A stretch of DNA of 64,000 nt from Ascidia mentula (GCA_947561715.1 OX387203.1:17856001-17920000); one strand, 5' to 3'; numbered from the stretch's first letter, positions 1 to 12,544 are shown. Notes: a model not told the origin generated them from the letters alone. Program-made: numbers and translations.

Positions 1-381
1 ATCTAGTATTTGTGTAAAAAATTTCAAGTCGCTTTACACAAAAATGTTCAAATCACAGGCGGACAACTCTCAAAATTACTTAATACCGCCCAACTGTGGC
101 CACCATAGTGTCAAACATGCGTTTTCGCTCGCGAACAAAAAACTAAAACACATACGCAAATTTGGTTTCTACTGCTCGTTTTGTACTGCCATCTAGTATT
201 TGTGTGCAAAATTTCAAGTCGCTTGATATGAAAATGTTCAAATCACAGGCGGACAACTCTCAAAATTACTTAATACCGCCCAACTGTGGCCACCATAGTG
301 TCAAACATGCGTTTTCGTTCGCGAAGAAAAAACTAAAACACATACGCAAATTTGGTTTCTACTGCTCGTTTTGTACTGCCA

Positions 382-571
382 TCTAGTATTTGTGTACAAA
401 ATTTCAAGTTGCTTGATATGAAAATTTTCAAATCACAGGCGGACAACTCTCAAAATTACTTAATTCCGCCCAACCTTTCCATCATAGTGTAAAACATGCG
501 TTTTCGTTCGTGAATAAAAAACTAATACATATAGGCCAATTTGGTTTACACTGCTCGTTTTGTACTGGCAC
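382..571 (+). repeat. 189 bp monomer with CCTTTCCATCATAG, shared with 34.2 kb
   Basis: This monomer has CAACCTTTCCATCATAG where neighbours have CCTTAGCCACCATAG, then GTGTAAAACATG and ACTAATACATATAGG. The only other copy I see in the window starts at about 34,161, where the match continues into the following A1 monomer to about 34,465 (382-690 here). It ties the left edge of the window to the A-like island. Confidence 0.85.
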
Positions 572-1141
572 CTAGTATTTGTGTGCAAAACTTCAAGTCG
601 CCTGATATAAAAATGTTCAAATCACAGGCGGACAACTGTCAAAATTCCTTAATTCCGCACAACCTTAGCCACCATAGTGTCAAACATGCGTTTTCGTTCG
701 CGAATAAAAAACTAAAAGACATACGCCAATTTGGTTTTCACTGCTCGTTTTGTACTGGCATCTAGTATTTGTGTGCAAAACAACAAGTCGTCTGATATAA
801 AAATGTTCAAATCACAGGCGGACAACTGTCAAAATTCCTTAATTCCGCACAACCTTAGCCACCATAGTTTCAAACATGCGTTTTCGTTCGCGATTAAAAA
901 ACTAAAAGACATACGCCAATTTGGTTTTCACTGCTCGCTTTGTACTGGCACCTAGTATTTGTGTGCAAAACTTCAAGTTGCCTGATATAAAAATGTTCAA
1001 ATCACAGGCGGACAACTGTCAAAAATCCTTAATTCCGCACAACCTTAGCCACCATAGTTTCAAACATGCGTTGTCGCTCGCGATTAAAAAACTAAAAGAC
1101 ATACGCCAATTTGGTTTTCACTGCTCGTTTTGTACTGGCAC

Positions 1142-1331
1142 CTAGTATTTGTGTGCAAAACTTCAAGTCGCCTGATATAAAAATGTTCAAATCACAGGCG
1201 GACAACTGTCAAAATTCCTTAATTCCGCACAACCTTAGCCACCATAGTTTCAAACATGCGTTTTCGTTCGCGATTAAAAAACTAAAAGACATACGCCAAT
1301 TTGGTTTTCACTGCTCGTTTTGTACTGGCAT
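1142..1331 (+). repeat. Representative A1 monomer (190 bp)
   Basis: A1 is marked by CGCCTGATATAAAAATG, by ACTGTCAAAATTCC followed by TTAATTCCGCAC, by CGCGATTAAAAAAC and by CAATTTGGTTTTCACTGC. It is the main subtype at 0.54-1.5, 2.1-2.8, 4.2-4.7, 6.1-7.0 and 8.4-10.4 kb. It contains TATAAAAA, which B-type monomers lack because they read GATACAAAAATG at that place. Confidence 0.9.
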
Positions 1332-1710
1332 TTAGTATTTGTGTGCAAAACTTCAAGTCGCCTGATTCAAAAATGTTCAAATCACAGGCGGACAACTGTC
1401 AAAATTACTTAATTCCGCACAACCTTAGGGACCATAATTTCAAACGTACCTTTTCGTTCGTGAATAAAAAACTAAAACATATAGGCCAATTTGGTTTTCA
1501 CTGCTCGTTTGTACTGGAATCTAGTATTTGTGTGCAAAATTTCAAGTTGCCTGATATAAAAATGTTCAAGTCACAGGCGGACAACTCCCCAAATTACTTA
1601 ATTCCGCCAAACCTTAGCCAAAATAGTGTCAAACATGCGTTTTCGTTCGCGAATAAAAAACTAAAAGACATACGCCAATTTGGTTTACACTGCTCGTTTT
1701 GTTCTGGCAT
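1332..1710 (+). repeat. 379 bp pair with diagnostic 189 bp monomer
   Basis: The first monomer has CCTTAGGGACCATAATTTC and CAAACGTACC, and ends with CTGCTCGTTTGTACTGG, one T shorter than usual, giving 189 bp. The next has CAAGTTGCCTGATATAAA, CAAGTCACAGGCGG and GACAACTCCCC. The pair recurs starting at about 2664, 4566, 6848, 10272 and 13882, and in part at 19.85 and 21.4 kb. It is the best tracer of the A-zone higher-order unit. Its second member shares markers with the C-type monomers of the right zone. Confidence 0.88.
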
Positions 1711-2283
1711 CTAGTATTTGTGTGCAAAATTTCAAGTCGCTTGATACAAAAATGTTTAAATCACAAGCGGACAACTCTCAAATTTATTCCATTCCGCCAT
1801 ACCTTAATAGCCACCATAGTGTCAAACATGCGTTTTCGTTCGCGAACAAAAAACTAAAACACATACGCAAATTTGCTTTCTACTACTCGTTTTGTACTGC
1901 CATCTAGTATTTGTGTGCAAAATTTCAAGTCGCTTGATATGAAAATTTTCAAATCACAGGCGGACAACTCTCAAAATTACTTAATACCGCCCAACTGTAG
2001 CCACCATTGTGTCAAACATGCGTTTTCGTTCGTGAATAAAAAACTAAAACACATACGCAAATTTGGTTTCTACTGCTCGTTTTGTACTGACATCTAGTAT
2101 TTGTGTGCAAAACTTCAAGTCGCCTGATATAAAAATGTTCAAATCACAGGCGGACAACTGTCAAAATTCCTTAATTCCGCACAACCTTAGCCACCATAGT
2201 TTCAAACATGCGTTTTCGTTCGCGATTAAAAAACTAAAAGACATACGCCAATTTGGTTTTCACTGCTCGCTTTGTACTGGCAC

Positions 2284-5200
2284 CTAGTATTTGTGTGCAA
2301 AACTTCAAGTTGCCTGATATAAAAATGTTCAAATCACAGGCGGACAACTGTCAAAAATCCTTAATTCCGCACAACCTTAGCCACCATAGTTTCAAACATG
2401 CGTTGTCGCTCGCGATTAAAAAACTAAAAGACATACGCCAATTTGGTTTTCACTGCTCGTTTTGTACTGGCACCTAGTATTTGTGTGCAAAACTTCAAGT
2501 CGCCTGATATAAAAATGTTCAAATCACAGGCGGACAACTGTCAAAATTCCTTAATTCCGCACAACCTTAGCCACCATAGTTTCAAACATGCGTTTTCGTT
2601 CGCGATTAAAAAACTAAAAGACATACGCCAATTTGGTTTTCACTGCTCGTTTTGTACTGGCATTTAGTATTTGTGTGCAAAACTTCAAGTCGCCTGATTC
2701 AAAAATGTTCAAATCACAGGCGGACAACTGTCAAAATTACTTAATTCCGCACAACCTTAGGGACCATAATTTCAAACGTACCTTTTCGTTCGTGAATAAA
2801 AAACTAAAACATATAGGCCAATTTGGTTTTCACTGCTCGTTTGTACTGGAATCTAGTATTTGTGTGCAAAATTTCAAGTTGCCTGATATAAAAATGTTCA
2901 AGTCACAGGCGGACAACTCCCCAAATTACTTAATTCCGCCAAACCTTAGCCAAAATAGTGTCAAACATGCGTTTTCGTTCGCGAATAAAAAACTAAAAGA
3001 CATACGCCAATTTGGTTTACACTGCTCGTTTTGTTCTGGCATCTAGTATTTGTGTGCAAAATTTCAAGTCGCTTGATACAAAAATGTTTAAATCACAAGC
3101 GGACAACTCTCAAATTTATTCCATTCCGCCATACCTTAATAGCCACCATAGTGTCAAACATGCGTTTTCGTTCGCGAACAAAAAACTAAAACACATACGC
3201 AAATTTGCTTTCTACTACTCGTTTTGTACTGCCATCTAGTATTTGTGTGCAAAATTTCAAGTCGCTTGATATGAAAATTTTCAAATCACAGGCGGACAAC
3301 TCTCAAAATTACTTAATACCGCCCAACTGTAGCCACCATTGTGTCAAACATGCGTTTTCGTTCGTGAATAAAAAACTAAAACACATACGCAAATTTGGTT
3401 TCTACTGCTCGTTTTGTACTGACATCTAGTATTTGTGTGCAAAACTTCAAGTCGCCTGATATAAAAATGTTCAAATCACAGGCGGACAACTGTCAAAATT
3501 CCTTAATTCCGCACAACCTTAGCCACCATAGTTTCAAACATGCGTTTTCGTTCGTGAATAAAAAACTAATACACATAGGCCAATTTGGTTTTCACTGCTC
3601 GTTTTGTACTGACATCTAGTATTTGTGTGCAAAATTTCAAGTCGCTTGATATGAAAATTTTCAAATCACAAGCGGACAACTCTCAAAATTACTTAATACC
3701 GCCCAACTGTAGCCACCATTGTGTCAAACATGCGTTTTCGTTCGTGAATAAAAAACTAAAACACATACGCAAATTTGGTTTCTACTGCTCGTTTTGTACT
3801 GACATCTAGTATTTGTGTGCAAAATTTCAAGTCGCTTGATATGAAAATTTTCAAATCACAGGCGGACAACTCTTAAAATTACTTAATACCGCACAACCTT
3901 AGCCACCATAGTTTCAAACATGCGTTTTCGTTCGTGAATAAAAAACTAAAACACATACGCAAATTTGGTTTCTACTGCTCGTTTTGTACTGACATCTAGT
4001 ATTTGTGTGCAAAATTTCAAGTCGCTTGATATGAAAATTTTCAAATCACAGGCGGACAACTCTCAAAATTACTTAATACCGCCCAACTGTGGCCACCATA
4101 GTGTCAAACATGCGTTTTCGTTCGTGAATAAAAAACTATTACATATAGGCCAATTTGGTTTACACTGCTCGTTTTGTACTGGCACCTAGTATTTGTGTGC
4201 AAAACTTCAAGTCGCCTGATATAAAAATGTTCAAATCACAGGCGGACAACTGTCAAAATTCCTTAATTCCGCACAACCTTAGCCACCATAGTTTCAAACA
4301 TGCGTTGTCGCTCGCGATTAAAAAACTAAAAGACATACGCCAATTTGGTTTTCACTGCTCGTTTTGTACTGGCACCTAGTATTTGTGTGCAAAACTTCAA
4401 GTCGCCTGATATAAAAATGTTCAAATCACAGGCGGACAACTGTCAAAATTCCTTAATTCCGCACAACCTTAGCCACCATAGTTTCAAACATGCGTTTTCG
4501 TTCGCGATTAAAAAACTAAAAGACATACGCCAATTTGGTTTTCACTGCTCGTTTTGTACTGGCATTTAGTATTTGTGTGCAAAACTTCAAGTCGCCTGAT
4601 TCAAAAATGTTCAAATCACAGGCGGACAACTGTCAAAATTACTTAATTCCGCACAACCTTAGGGACCATAATTTCAAACGTACCTTTTCGTTCGTGAATA
4701 AAAAACTAAAACATATAGGCCAATTTGGTTTTCACTGCTCGTTTGTACTGGAATCTAGTATTTGTGTGCAAAATTTCAAGTTGCCTGATATAAAAATGTT
4801 CAAGTCACAGGCGGACAACTCCCCAAATTACTTAATTCCGCCAAACCTTAGCCAAAATAGTGTCAAACATGCGTTTTCGTTCGCGAATAAAAAACTAAAA
4901 GACATACGCCAATTTGGTTTACACTGCTCGTTTTGTTCTGGCATCTAGTATTTGTGTGCAAAATTTCAAGTCGCTTGATACAAAAATGTTTAAATCACAA
5001 GCGGACAACTCTCAAATTTATTCCATTCCGCCATACCTTAATAGCCACCATAGTGTCAAACATGCGTTTTCGTTCGCGAACAAAAAACTAAAACACATAC
5101 GCAAATTTGCTTTCTACTACTCGTTTTGTACTGCCATCTAGTATTTGTGTGCAAAATTTCAAGTCGCTTGATATGAAAATTTTCAAATCACAGGCGGACA

Positions 5201-8200
5201 ACTCTCAAAATTACTTAATACCGCCCAACTGTAGCCACCATTGTGTCAAACATGCGTTTTCGTTCGTGAATAAAAAACTAAAACACATACGCAAATTTGG
5301 TTTCTACTGCTCGTTTTGTACTGACATCTAGTATTTGTGTGCAAAACTTCAAGTCGCCTGATATAAAAATGTTCAAATCACAGGCGGACAACTGTCAAAA
5401 TTCCTTAATTCCGCACAACCTTAGCCACCATAGTTTCAAACATGCGTTTTCGTTCGTGAATAAAAAACTAATACACATAGGCCAATTTGGTTTTCACTGC
5501 TCGTTTTGAACTGACATCTAGTATTTGTGTGCAAAATTTCAAGTCGCTTGATATGAAAATTTTCAAATCACAAGCGGACAACTCTCAAAATTACTTAATA
5601 CCGCCCAACTGTAGCCACCATTGTGTCAAACATGCGTTTTCGTTCGTGAATAAAAAACTAAAACACATACGCAAATTTGGTTTCTACTGCTCGTTTTGTA
5701 CTGACATCTAGTATTTGTGTGCAAAATTTCAAGTCGCTTGATATGAAAATTTTCAAATCACAGGCGGACAACTCTTAAAATTACTTAATACCGCACAACC
5801 TTAGCCACCATAGTTTCAAACATGCGTTTTCGTTCGTGAATAAAAAACTAAAACACATACGCAAATTTGGTTTCTACTGCTCGTTTTGTACTGACATCTA
5901 GTATTTGTGTGCAAAATTTCAAGTCGCTTGATATGAAAATTTTCAAATCACAGGCGGACAACTCTCAAAATTACTTAATACCGCCCAACTGTGGCCACCA
6001 TAGTGTCAAACATGCGTTTTCGTTCGTGAATAAAAAACTATTACATATAGGCCAATTTGGTTTACACTGCTCGTTTTGTACTGGCACCTAGTATTTGTGT
6101 GCAAAACTTCAAGTCGCCTGATATAAAAATGTTCAAATCACAGGCGGACAACTGTCAAAATTCCTTAATTCCGCACAACCTTAGCCACCATAGTGTCAAA
6201 CATGCGTTTTCGTTCGCGAATAAAAAACTAAAAGACATACGCCAATTTGGTTTTCACTGCTCGTTTTGTACTGGCATCTAGTATTTGTGTGCAAAACTTC
6301 AAGTCGCCTGATATAAAAATGTTCAAATCACAGGCGGACAACTGTCAAAATTCCTTAATTCCGCACAACCTTAGCCACCATAGTTTCAAACATGCGTTTT
6401 CGTTCGCGATTAAAAAACTAAAAGACATACGCCAATTTGGTTTTCACTGCTCGTTTTGTACTGGCACCTAGTATTTGTGTGCAAAACTTCAAGTCGCCTG
6501 ATATAAAAATGTTCAAATCACAGGCGGACAACTGTCAAAATTCCTTAATTCCGCACAACCTTAGCCACCATAGTTTCAAACATGCGTTGTCGCTCGCGAT
6601 TAAAAAACTAAAAGATATACGCCAATTTGGTTTTCACTGCTCGTTTTGTACTGGCACCTAGTATTTGTGTGCAAAACTTCAAGTCGCCTGATATAAAAAT
6701 GTTCAAATCACAGGCGGACAACTGTCAAAATTCCTTAATTCCGCACAACCTTAGCCACCATAGTTTCAAACATGCGTTTTCGTTCGCGATTAAAAAACTA
6801 AAAGACATACACCAATTTGGTTTTCACTGCTCGTTTTGTACTGGCATTTAGTATTTGTGTGCAAAACTTCAAGTCGCCTGATTCAAAAATGTTCAAATCA
6901 CAGGCGGACAACTGTCAAAATTACTTAATTCCGCACAACCTTAGGGACCATAATTTCAAACGTACCTTTTCGTTCGTGAATAAAAAACTAAAACATATAG
7001 GCCAATTTGGTTTTCACTGCTCGTTTGTACTGGAATCTAGTATTTGTGTGGAAAATTTCAAGTTGCCTGATATAAAAATGTTCAAGTCACAGGCGGACAA
7101 CTCCCAAAATTACTTAATTCCGCCAAACCTTAGCCAAAATAGTGTCAAACATGCGTTTTCGTTCGCGAATAAAAAACTAAAAGACATACGCCAATTTGGT
7201 TTACACTGCTCGTTTTGTTCTGGCATCTAGTATTTGTGTGCAAAATTTCAAGTCGCTTGATACAAAAATGTTTAAATCACAAGCGGACAACTCTCAAATT
7301 TATTCCATTCCGCCATACCTTAATAGCCACCATAGTGTCAAACATGCGTTTTCGTTCGCGAACAAAAAACTAAAACACATACGCAAATTTGCTTTCTACT
7401 GCTCGTTTTGTACTGCCATCTAGTATTTGTGTGCAAAATTTCAAGTCGCTTGATATAAAAATTTTCAAATCACAGGCGGACAACTCTCAAAATTACTTAA
7501 TACCGCCCAATTGTAGCCACCATTGTGTCAAACATGCGTTTTCGTTCGTGAATAAAAAACTAAAACACATACGCAAATTTGGTTTCTACTGCTCGTTTTG
7601 TACTGACATCTAGTATTTGTGTGCAAAACTTCAAGTCGCCTGATATAAAAATGTTCAAATCACAGGCGGACAACTGTCAAAATTCCTTAATTCCGCACAA
7701 CCTTAGCCACCATATAGTTTCAAACATGCGTTTTCGTTCGTGAATAAAAAACTAATACACATAGGCCAATTTGGTTTTCACTGCTCGTTTTGTACTGACA
7801 TCTAGTATTTGTGTGCAAAATTTCAAGTCGCTTGATATGAAAATTTTCAAATCACAAGCGGACAACTCTCAAAATTACTTAATACCGCCCAACTGTAGCC
7901 ACCATTGTGTCAAACATGCGTTTTCGTTCGTGACTAAAAAACTAAAACACATACGCAAATTTGGTTTCTACTGCTCGTTTTGTACTGACATCTAGTATTT
8001 GTGTGCAAAATTTCAAGTCGCTTGATATGAAAATTTTCAAATCACAGGCGGACAACTCTTAAAATTACTTAATACCGCACAACCTTAGCCACCATAGTTT
8101 CAAACATGCGTTTTCGTTCGTGAATAAAAAACTAAAACACATACGCAAATTTGGTTTCTACTGCTCGTTTTGTACTGACATCTAGTATTTGTGTGCAAAA

Positions 8201-8371
8201 TTTCAAGTCGCTTGATATGAAAATTTTCAAATCACAGGCGGACAACTCTCAAAATTACTTAATACCGCCCAACTGTGGCCACCATAGTGTCAAACATGCG
8301 TTTTCGTTCGTGAATAAAAAACTATTACATATAGGCCAATTTGGTTTACACTGCTCGTTTTGTACTGGCAC
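2284..8371 (+). repeat. Three copies of a 1902-2284 bp higher-order repeat (10/10/12-mer)
   Basis: Copies are about 2284-4185 (1902 bp), 4186-6087 (1902 bp) and 6088-8371 (2284 bp). The first two share a ten-monomer order, including the 189 bp member, the 193 bp B monomer and a run of A2 monomers. The third carries two extra A1 monomers (380 bp) near its start and a 2 bp insertion at about 7714 (CCACCATATAGTTTC). The unit extends the 1332 bp 7-mer by three A2-type monomers, so the two higher-order repeats overlap and share ancestry. Confidence 0.85.
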
Positions 8372-9891
8372 CTAGTATTTGTGTGCAAAACTTCAAGTCG
8401 CCTGATATAAAAATGTTCAAATCACAGGCGGACAACTGTCAAAATTCCTTAATTCCGCACAACCTTAGCCACCATAGTGTCAAACATGCGTTTTCGTTCG
8501 CGAATAAAAAACTAAAAGACATACGCCAATTTGGTTTTCACTGCTCGTTTTGTACTGGCATCTAGTATTTGTGTGCAAAACTTCAAGTCGCCTGATATAA
8601 AAATGTTCAAATCACAGGCGGACAACTGTCAAAATTCCTTAATTCCGCACAACATTAGCCACCATAGTTTCAAACATGCGTTTTCGTTCGCGATTAAAAA
8701 ACTAAAAGACATACGCCAATTTGGTTTTCACTGCTCGTTTTGTACTGGCACCTAGTATTTGTGTGCAAAACTTCAAGTCGCCTGATATAAAAATGTTCAA
8801 ATCACAGGCGGACAACTGTCAAAATTCCTTAATTCCGCACAACCTTAGCCACCATAGTGTCAAACATGCGTTTTCGTTCGCGAATAAAAAACTAAAAGAC
8901 ATACGCCAATTTGGTTTTCACTGCTCGTTTTGTACTGGCATCTAGTATTTGTGTGGAAAACATCAAGTCGCCTGATATAAAAATGTTCAAATCACAGGCG
9001 GACAACTGTCAAAATTCCTTAATTCCGCACAACCTTAGCCACCATAGTTTCAAACATGCGTTTTCGTTCGCGATTAAAAAACTAAAAGACATACGCCAAT
9101 TTGGTTTTCACTGCTCGTTTTGTACTGGCACCTAGTATTTGTGTGCAAAACTTCAAGTCGCCTGATATAAAAATGTTCAAATCACAGGCGGACAACTGTC
9201 AAAATTCCTTAATTCCGCACAACGTTAGCCACCATAGTGTCAAACATGCGTTTTCGTTCGCGAATAAAAAACTAAAAGACATACGCCAATTTGGTTTTCA
9301 CTGCTCGTTTTGTACTGGCATCTAGTATTTGTCTGCAAAACTTCAAGTCGCCTGATATAAAAATGTTCAAATCACAGGCGGACAACTGTCAAAATTCCTT
9401 AATTCCGCACAACCTTAGCCACCATAGTTTCAAACATGCGTTTTCGTTCGCGATTAAAAAACTAAAAGACATACGCCAATTTGGTTTTCACTGCTCGTTT
9501 TGTACTGGCACCTAGTATTTGTGTGCAAAACTTCAAGTCGCCTGATATAAAAATGTTCAAATCACAGGCGGACAACTGTCAAAATTCCTTAATTCCGCAC
9601 AACCTTAGCCACCATAGTGTCAAACATGCGTTTTCGTTCGCGAATAAAAAACTAAAAGACATACGCCAATTTGGTTTTCACTGCTCGTTTTGTACTGGCA
9701 TCTAGTATTTGTGTGCAAAACTTCAAGTCGCCTGATATAAAAATGTTCAAATCACAGGCGGACAACTGTCAAAATTCCTTAATTCCGCACAACCTTAGCC
9801 ACCATAGTTTCAAACATGCGTTTTCGTTCGCGATTAAAAAACTAAAAGACATACGCCAATTTGGTTTTCACTGCTCGTTTTGTACTGGCAC
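8372..9891 (+). repeat. 380 bp dimeric higher-order repeat, four tandem copies
   Basis: Two A1 forms alternate strictly. One has CATAGTGTC with CGCGAATAAAAAAC and ends in GGCATCTAG. The other has CATAGTTTC with CGCGATTAAAAAAC and ends in GGCACCTAG. Four dimers start at about 8372, 8752, 9132 and 9512. Single dimers of the same kind lie at about 572-951 and 6088-6467. Private substitutions separate the copies, for example GTGTGGAAAACATC near 8952 and TTGTCTGC near 9330. Confidence 0.9.
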
Positions 9892-10800
9892 CTAGTATTT
9901 GTGTGCAAAACTTCAAGTCGCCTGATATAAAAATGTTCAAATCACAGGCGGACAACTGTCAAAATTCCTTAATTCCGCACAACCTTAGCCACCATAGTTT
10001 CAAACATGCGTTTTCGCTCGCGAATAAAAAACTAAAAGACATACGCCAATTTGGTTTTCACTGCTCGTTTTGTACTGGCACCTAGTATTTGTGTGCAAAA
10101 CTTCAAGTCGCCTGATATAAAAATGTTCAAATCACAGGCGGACAACTGTCAAAATTCCTTAATTCCGCACAACCTTAGCCACCATAGTTTCAAACAGGCG
10201 TTTTCGTTCGCGATTAAAAAACTAAAAGACATACGCCAATTTGGTTTTCACTGCTCGTTTTGTACTGGCATTTAGTATTTGTGTGCAAATCTTCAAGTCG
10301 CCTGATTCAAAAATGTTCAAATCACAGGCGGACAACTGTCAAAATTACTTAATTCCGCACAACCTTAGGGACCATAATTTCAAACGTGCCTTTTCGTTCG
10401 TGAATAAAAAACTAAAACATATAGGCCAATTTGGTTTTCACTGCTCGTTTGTACTGGAATCTAGTATTTGTGTGGAAAATTTCAAGTTGCCTGATATAAA
10501 AATGTTCAAGTCACAGGCGGACAACTCCCAAAATTACTTAATTCCGCCAAACCTTAGCCACCATAGTGTCAAACATGCGTTTTCGTTCGCGAATAAAAAA
10601 CTAAAAGACATACGCCAATTTGGTTTACACTGCTCGTTTTGTTCTGGCATCTAGTATTTGTGTGCAAAATTTCAAGTCGCTTGATACAAAAATGTTTAAA
10701 TCACAAGCGGACAACTCTCAAATTTATTCCATTCCGCCATACCTTAATAGCCACCATAGTGTCAAACATGCATTTTCGTTCGCGAATAAAAAATTAAAGG
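9892..10800 (+). repeat. Partial copy of the 6.47-7.4 kb segment (offset 3424 bp)
   Basis: Monomers starting at about 10082, 10272, 10461 and 10651 match those at 6658, 6848, 7037 and 7227 at a constant 3424 bp offset, including the 189 bp member and the GTGTGGAAAATTTC variant. The match ends in the B monomer at about 10.77 kb, where the sequence changes from CGCGAACAAAAAAC to CGCGAATAAAAAATTAAAGG. Confidence 0.8.
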
Positions 10801-10843
10801 ACATACGCCAATTTGGTTTACACTGCTCGTTTTGTACTGGCAT

Positions 10844-11400
10844 TTAGTATTTGTGTGCAGAATTTCAAGTCGATTGATACAAAAATGTTCAAATCACAGG
10901 CGGACAACTGTCAAAATTATTTAATTCCGCCCATCCTTTGCCACCATAGTTTCAAACATGCGTTTACGTTCGCGAATATAAAATTACAACACATACGCCA
11001 ATTTGGTTTTCACTGCTCGTTTTGTACTGGCATCTAGTATTTGTGTTAAATTTCAAGTCGCTTTACATAAAAATGTTCAAATCACAGGCGGACAACTCTC
11101 AAAATTACTTAATTCCGTCCAAGCTTAGCCACCATAGTGTCAAACATGCGTTTTCGTTCGTGAATAAAAAACTAAAACACATAGGCCAATTTGGTTTTCA
11201 CTGCTCGTTTTGTACTGGCACCTAGTATTTGTGTGCAAAATTTGAAGTCGCTTTACATAAAAATGTTCAAATCACAGGCGGACAACTCTCAAAATTAATT
11301 AATTCCGCCCAACAATAGCCACCATAGTGTCAAACATGCGTTTACGTTCGTGAATAAAAAACTAAAACACATAGGCCAATTTGGTTTTCACTGCTCGTTT
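10844..11400 (+). repeat. First copy of GATTGATAC / ATCCTTTGCCACC segment
   Basis: The first monomer has CAAGTCGATTGATAC, CCCATCCTTTGCCACC and CGCGAATATAAAATTAC. The next has TTGTGTTAAATTTC, a 3 bp shortening. The third has AATTAATTAATTCCGCCC and CCAACAATAG. The trio recurs at about 12.74 and 14.45 kb. The latter two resemble each other more than this copy, sharing GCGTTAACG, GGTGTTTACTGCTTG and CAATATTTGAAG, so this is the older relative. Confidence 0.82.
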
Positions 11401-11411
11401 TGTTCTGGCAT

Positions 11412-11601
11412 CTGGTATTTGTGTGCAAAATTTCAAGTCGCTTTATATAAAAATGTTCAAATCACAGGCGGACAACTCTCAAAATTACTTAATTCCGCCC
11501 AACCTTAGCCACCATATTGTCAAATATGCGTTTTCGTTCGTGAATAAAAAACTAAAACACATAGGCCAATTTGGTTTTCACTGCTCGTTTTGTACTGGCA
11601 T
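11412..11601 (+). repeat. Representative A3 monomer (190 bp)
   Basis: A3 is marked by CGCTTTATATAAAAATG or CGCTTTACACAAAAATG where other subtypes read CGCTTGATA, and by ACACATAGGCCAATTTGG. It occurs mainly at 11.0-11.8 and 12.9-15.3 kb. A related form with GTGTAAAAAATTTCAAG appears at 1-190 and again at 28.6-34.1 kb. Confidence 0.8.
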
Positions 11602-12361
11602 CTAGTATTTGTGTGCAAAATTTCAAGTCGCTTTACACAAAAATGTTCAAATCACAGGCGGACAACTCTCAAAATTACTTAATACCGCCCAACTGTGGCC
11701 ACCATAGTGTCAAACATGCGTTTTCGTTCGCGAACAAAAAACTAAAACACATACGCAAATTTGGTTTCTACTGCTCGTTTTGTACTGCCATCTAGTATTT
11801 GTGTGCAAAATTTCAAGTCGCTTGATATGAAAATTTTCAAATCACAGGCGGACAACTCTCAAAATTACTTAATACCGCCCAACTGTAGCCACCATTGTGT
11901 CAAACATGCGTTTTCGTTCGTGAATAAAAAACTAAAACACATACGCAAATTTGGTTTCTACTGCTCGTTTTGTACTGCCATCTAGTATTTGTGTGCAAAA
12001 TTTCAAGTCGCCTGATATAAAAATTTTCAAATCACAGGCGGACAACTCTCAAAATTACTTAATACCGCCCAACTGTGGCCACCATAGTGTCAAACATGCG
12101 TTTTCGTTCGCGAACAAAAAACTAAAACACATACGCAAATTTGCTTTCTACTGCTCGTTTTGTACTGCCATCTAGTATTTGTGTGCAAAATTTCAAGTCG
12201 CTTGATATGAAAATTTTCAAATCACAGGCGGACAACTCTCAAAATTACTTAATACCGCCCAACTGTAGCCACCATTGTGTCAAACATGCGTTTTCGTTCG
12301 TGAATAAAAAACTAAAACACATACGCAAATTTGGTTTCTACTGCTCGTTTTGTACTGGCAT
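11602..12361 (+). repeat. 380 bp A2-type dimer, two copies
   Basis: Monomers with CTGTGGCCACCATAGTGTC plus CGCGAACAAAAAAC (about 11602 and 11982) alternate with monomers having CTGTAGCCACCATTGTGTC plus CGTGAATAAAAAAC (about 11792 and 12172). This dimer is independent of the A1 dimer at 8.4-9.9 kb but has the same period. Confidence 0.8.
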
Positions 12362-12544
12362 CTAGTATTTGTGTGCAAAACTTCTAGTCGCCTGATATAA
12401 AAATGTTCAAATCACAGGCGGACAACTGTCAAAATTCCTTAATTCCGCACAACCTTAGCCACCATAGTGTCAAACATGCGTTTTCGTTCGCGAATAAAAA
12501 ACTAAAAGACATACGCCAATTTGGTTTTCACTGCTCGTTTTGTT

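Larger units (their letters stand above)
762..3425 (+). repeat. Two tandem copies of a 1332 bp higher-order repeat (7-mer)
   Basis: Copy 1 is about 762-2093 and copy 2 about 2094-3425. Both have the monomer series A1, A1, A1, A1-like with TTTAG, a 189 bp member, a 193 bp B monomer and an A2 monomer (5 x 190 + 189 + 193 = 1332). Monomers starting at 952, 1142, 1332, 1711 and 1904 have counterparts exactly 1332 bp downstream with the same private variants, such as CAAAAATCCTTAATTCC and GCGTTGTCGCTCGCG. Matching runs from about 792 to 2221 against 2124 to 3553, beyond one unit, as expected of a tandem duplication. Confidence 0.9.

Noticed and set aside
762-3425. Long direct repeats as LTRs of an element.
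   Set aside because: The repeated units are whole numbers of satellite monomers, directly adjacent, with no internal unique region or coding sequence.
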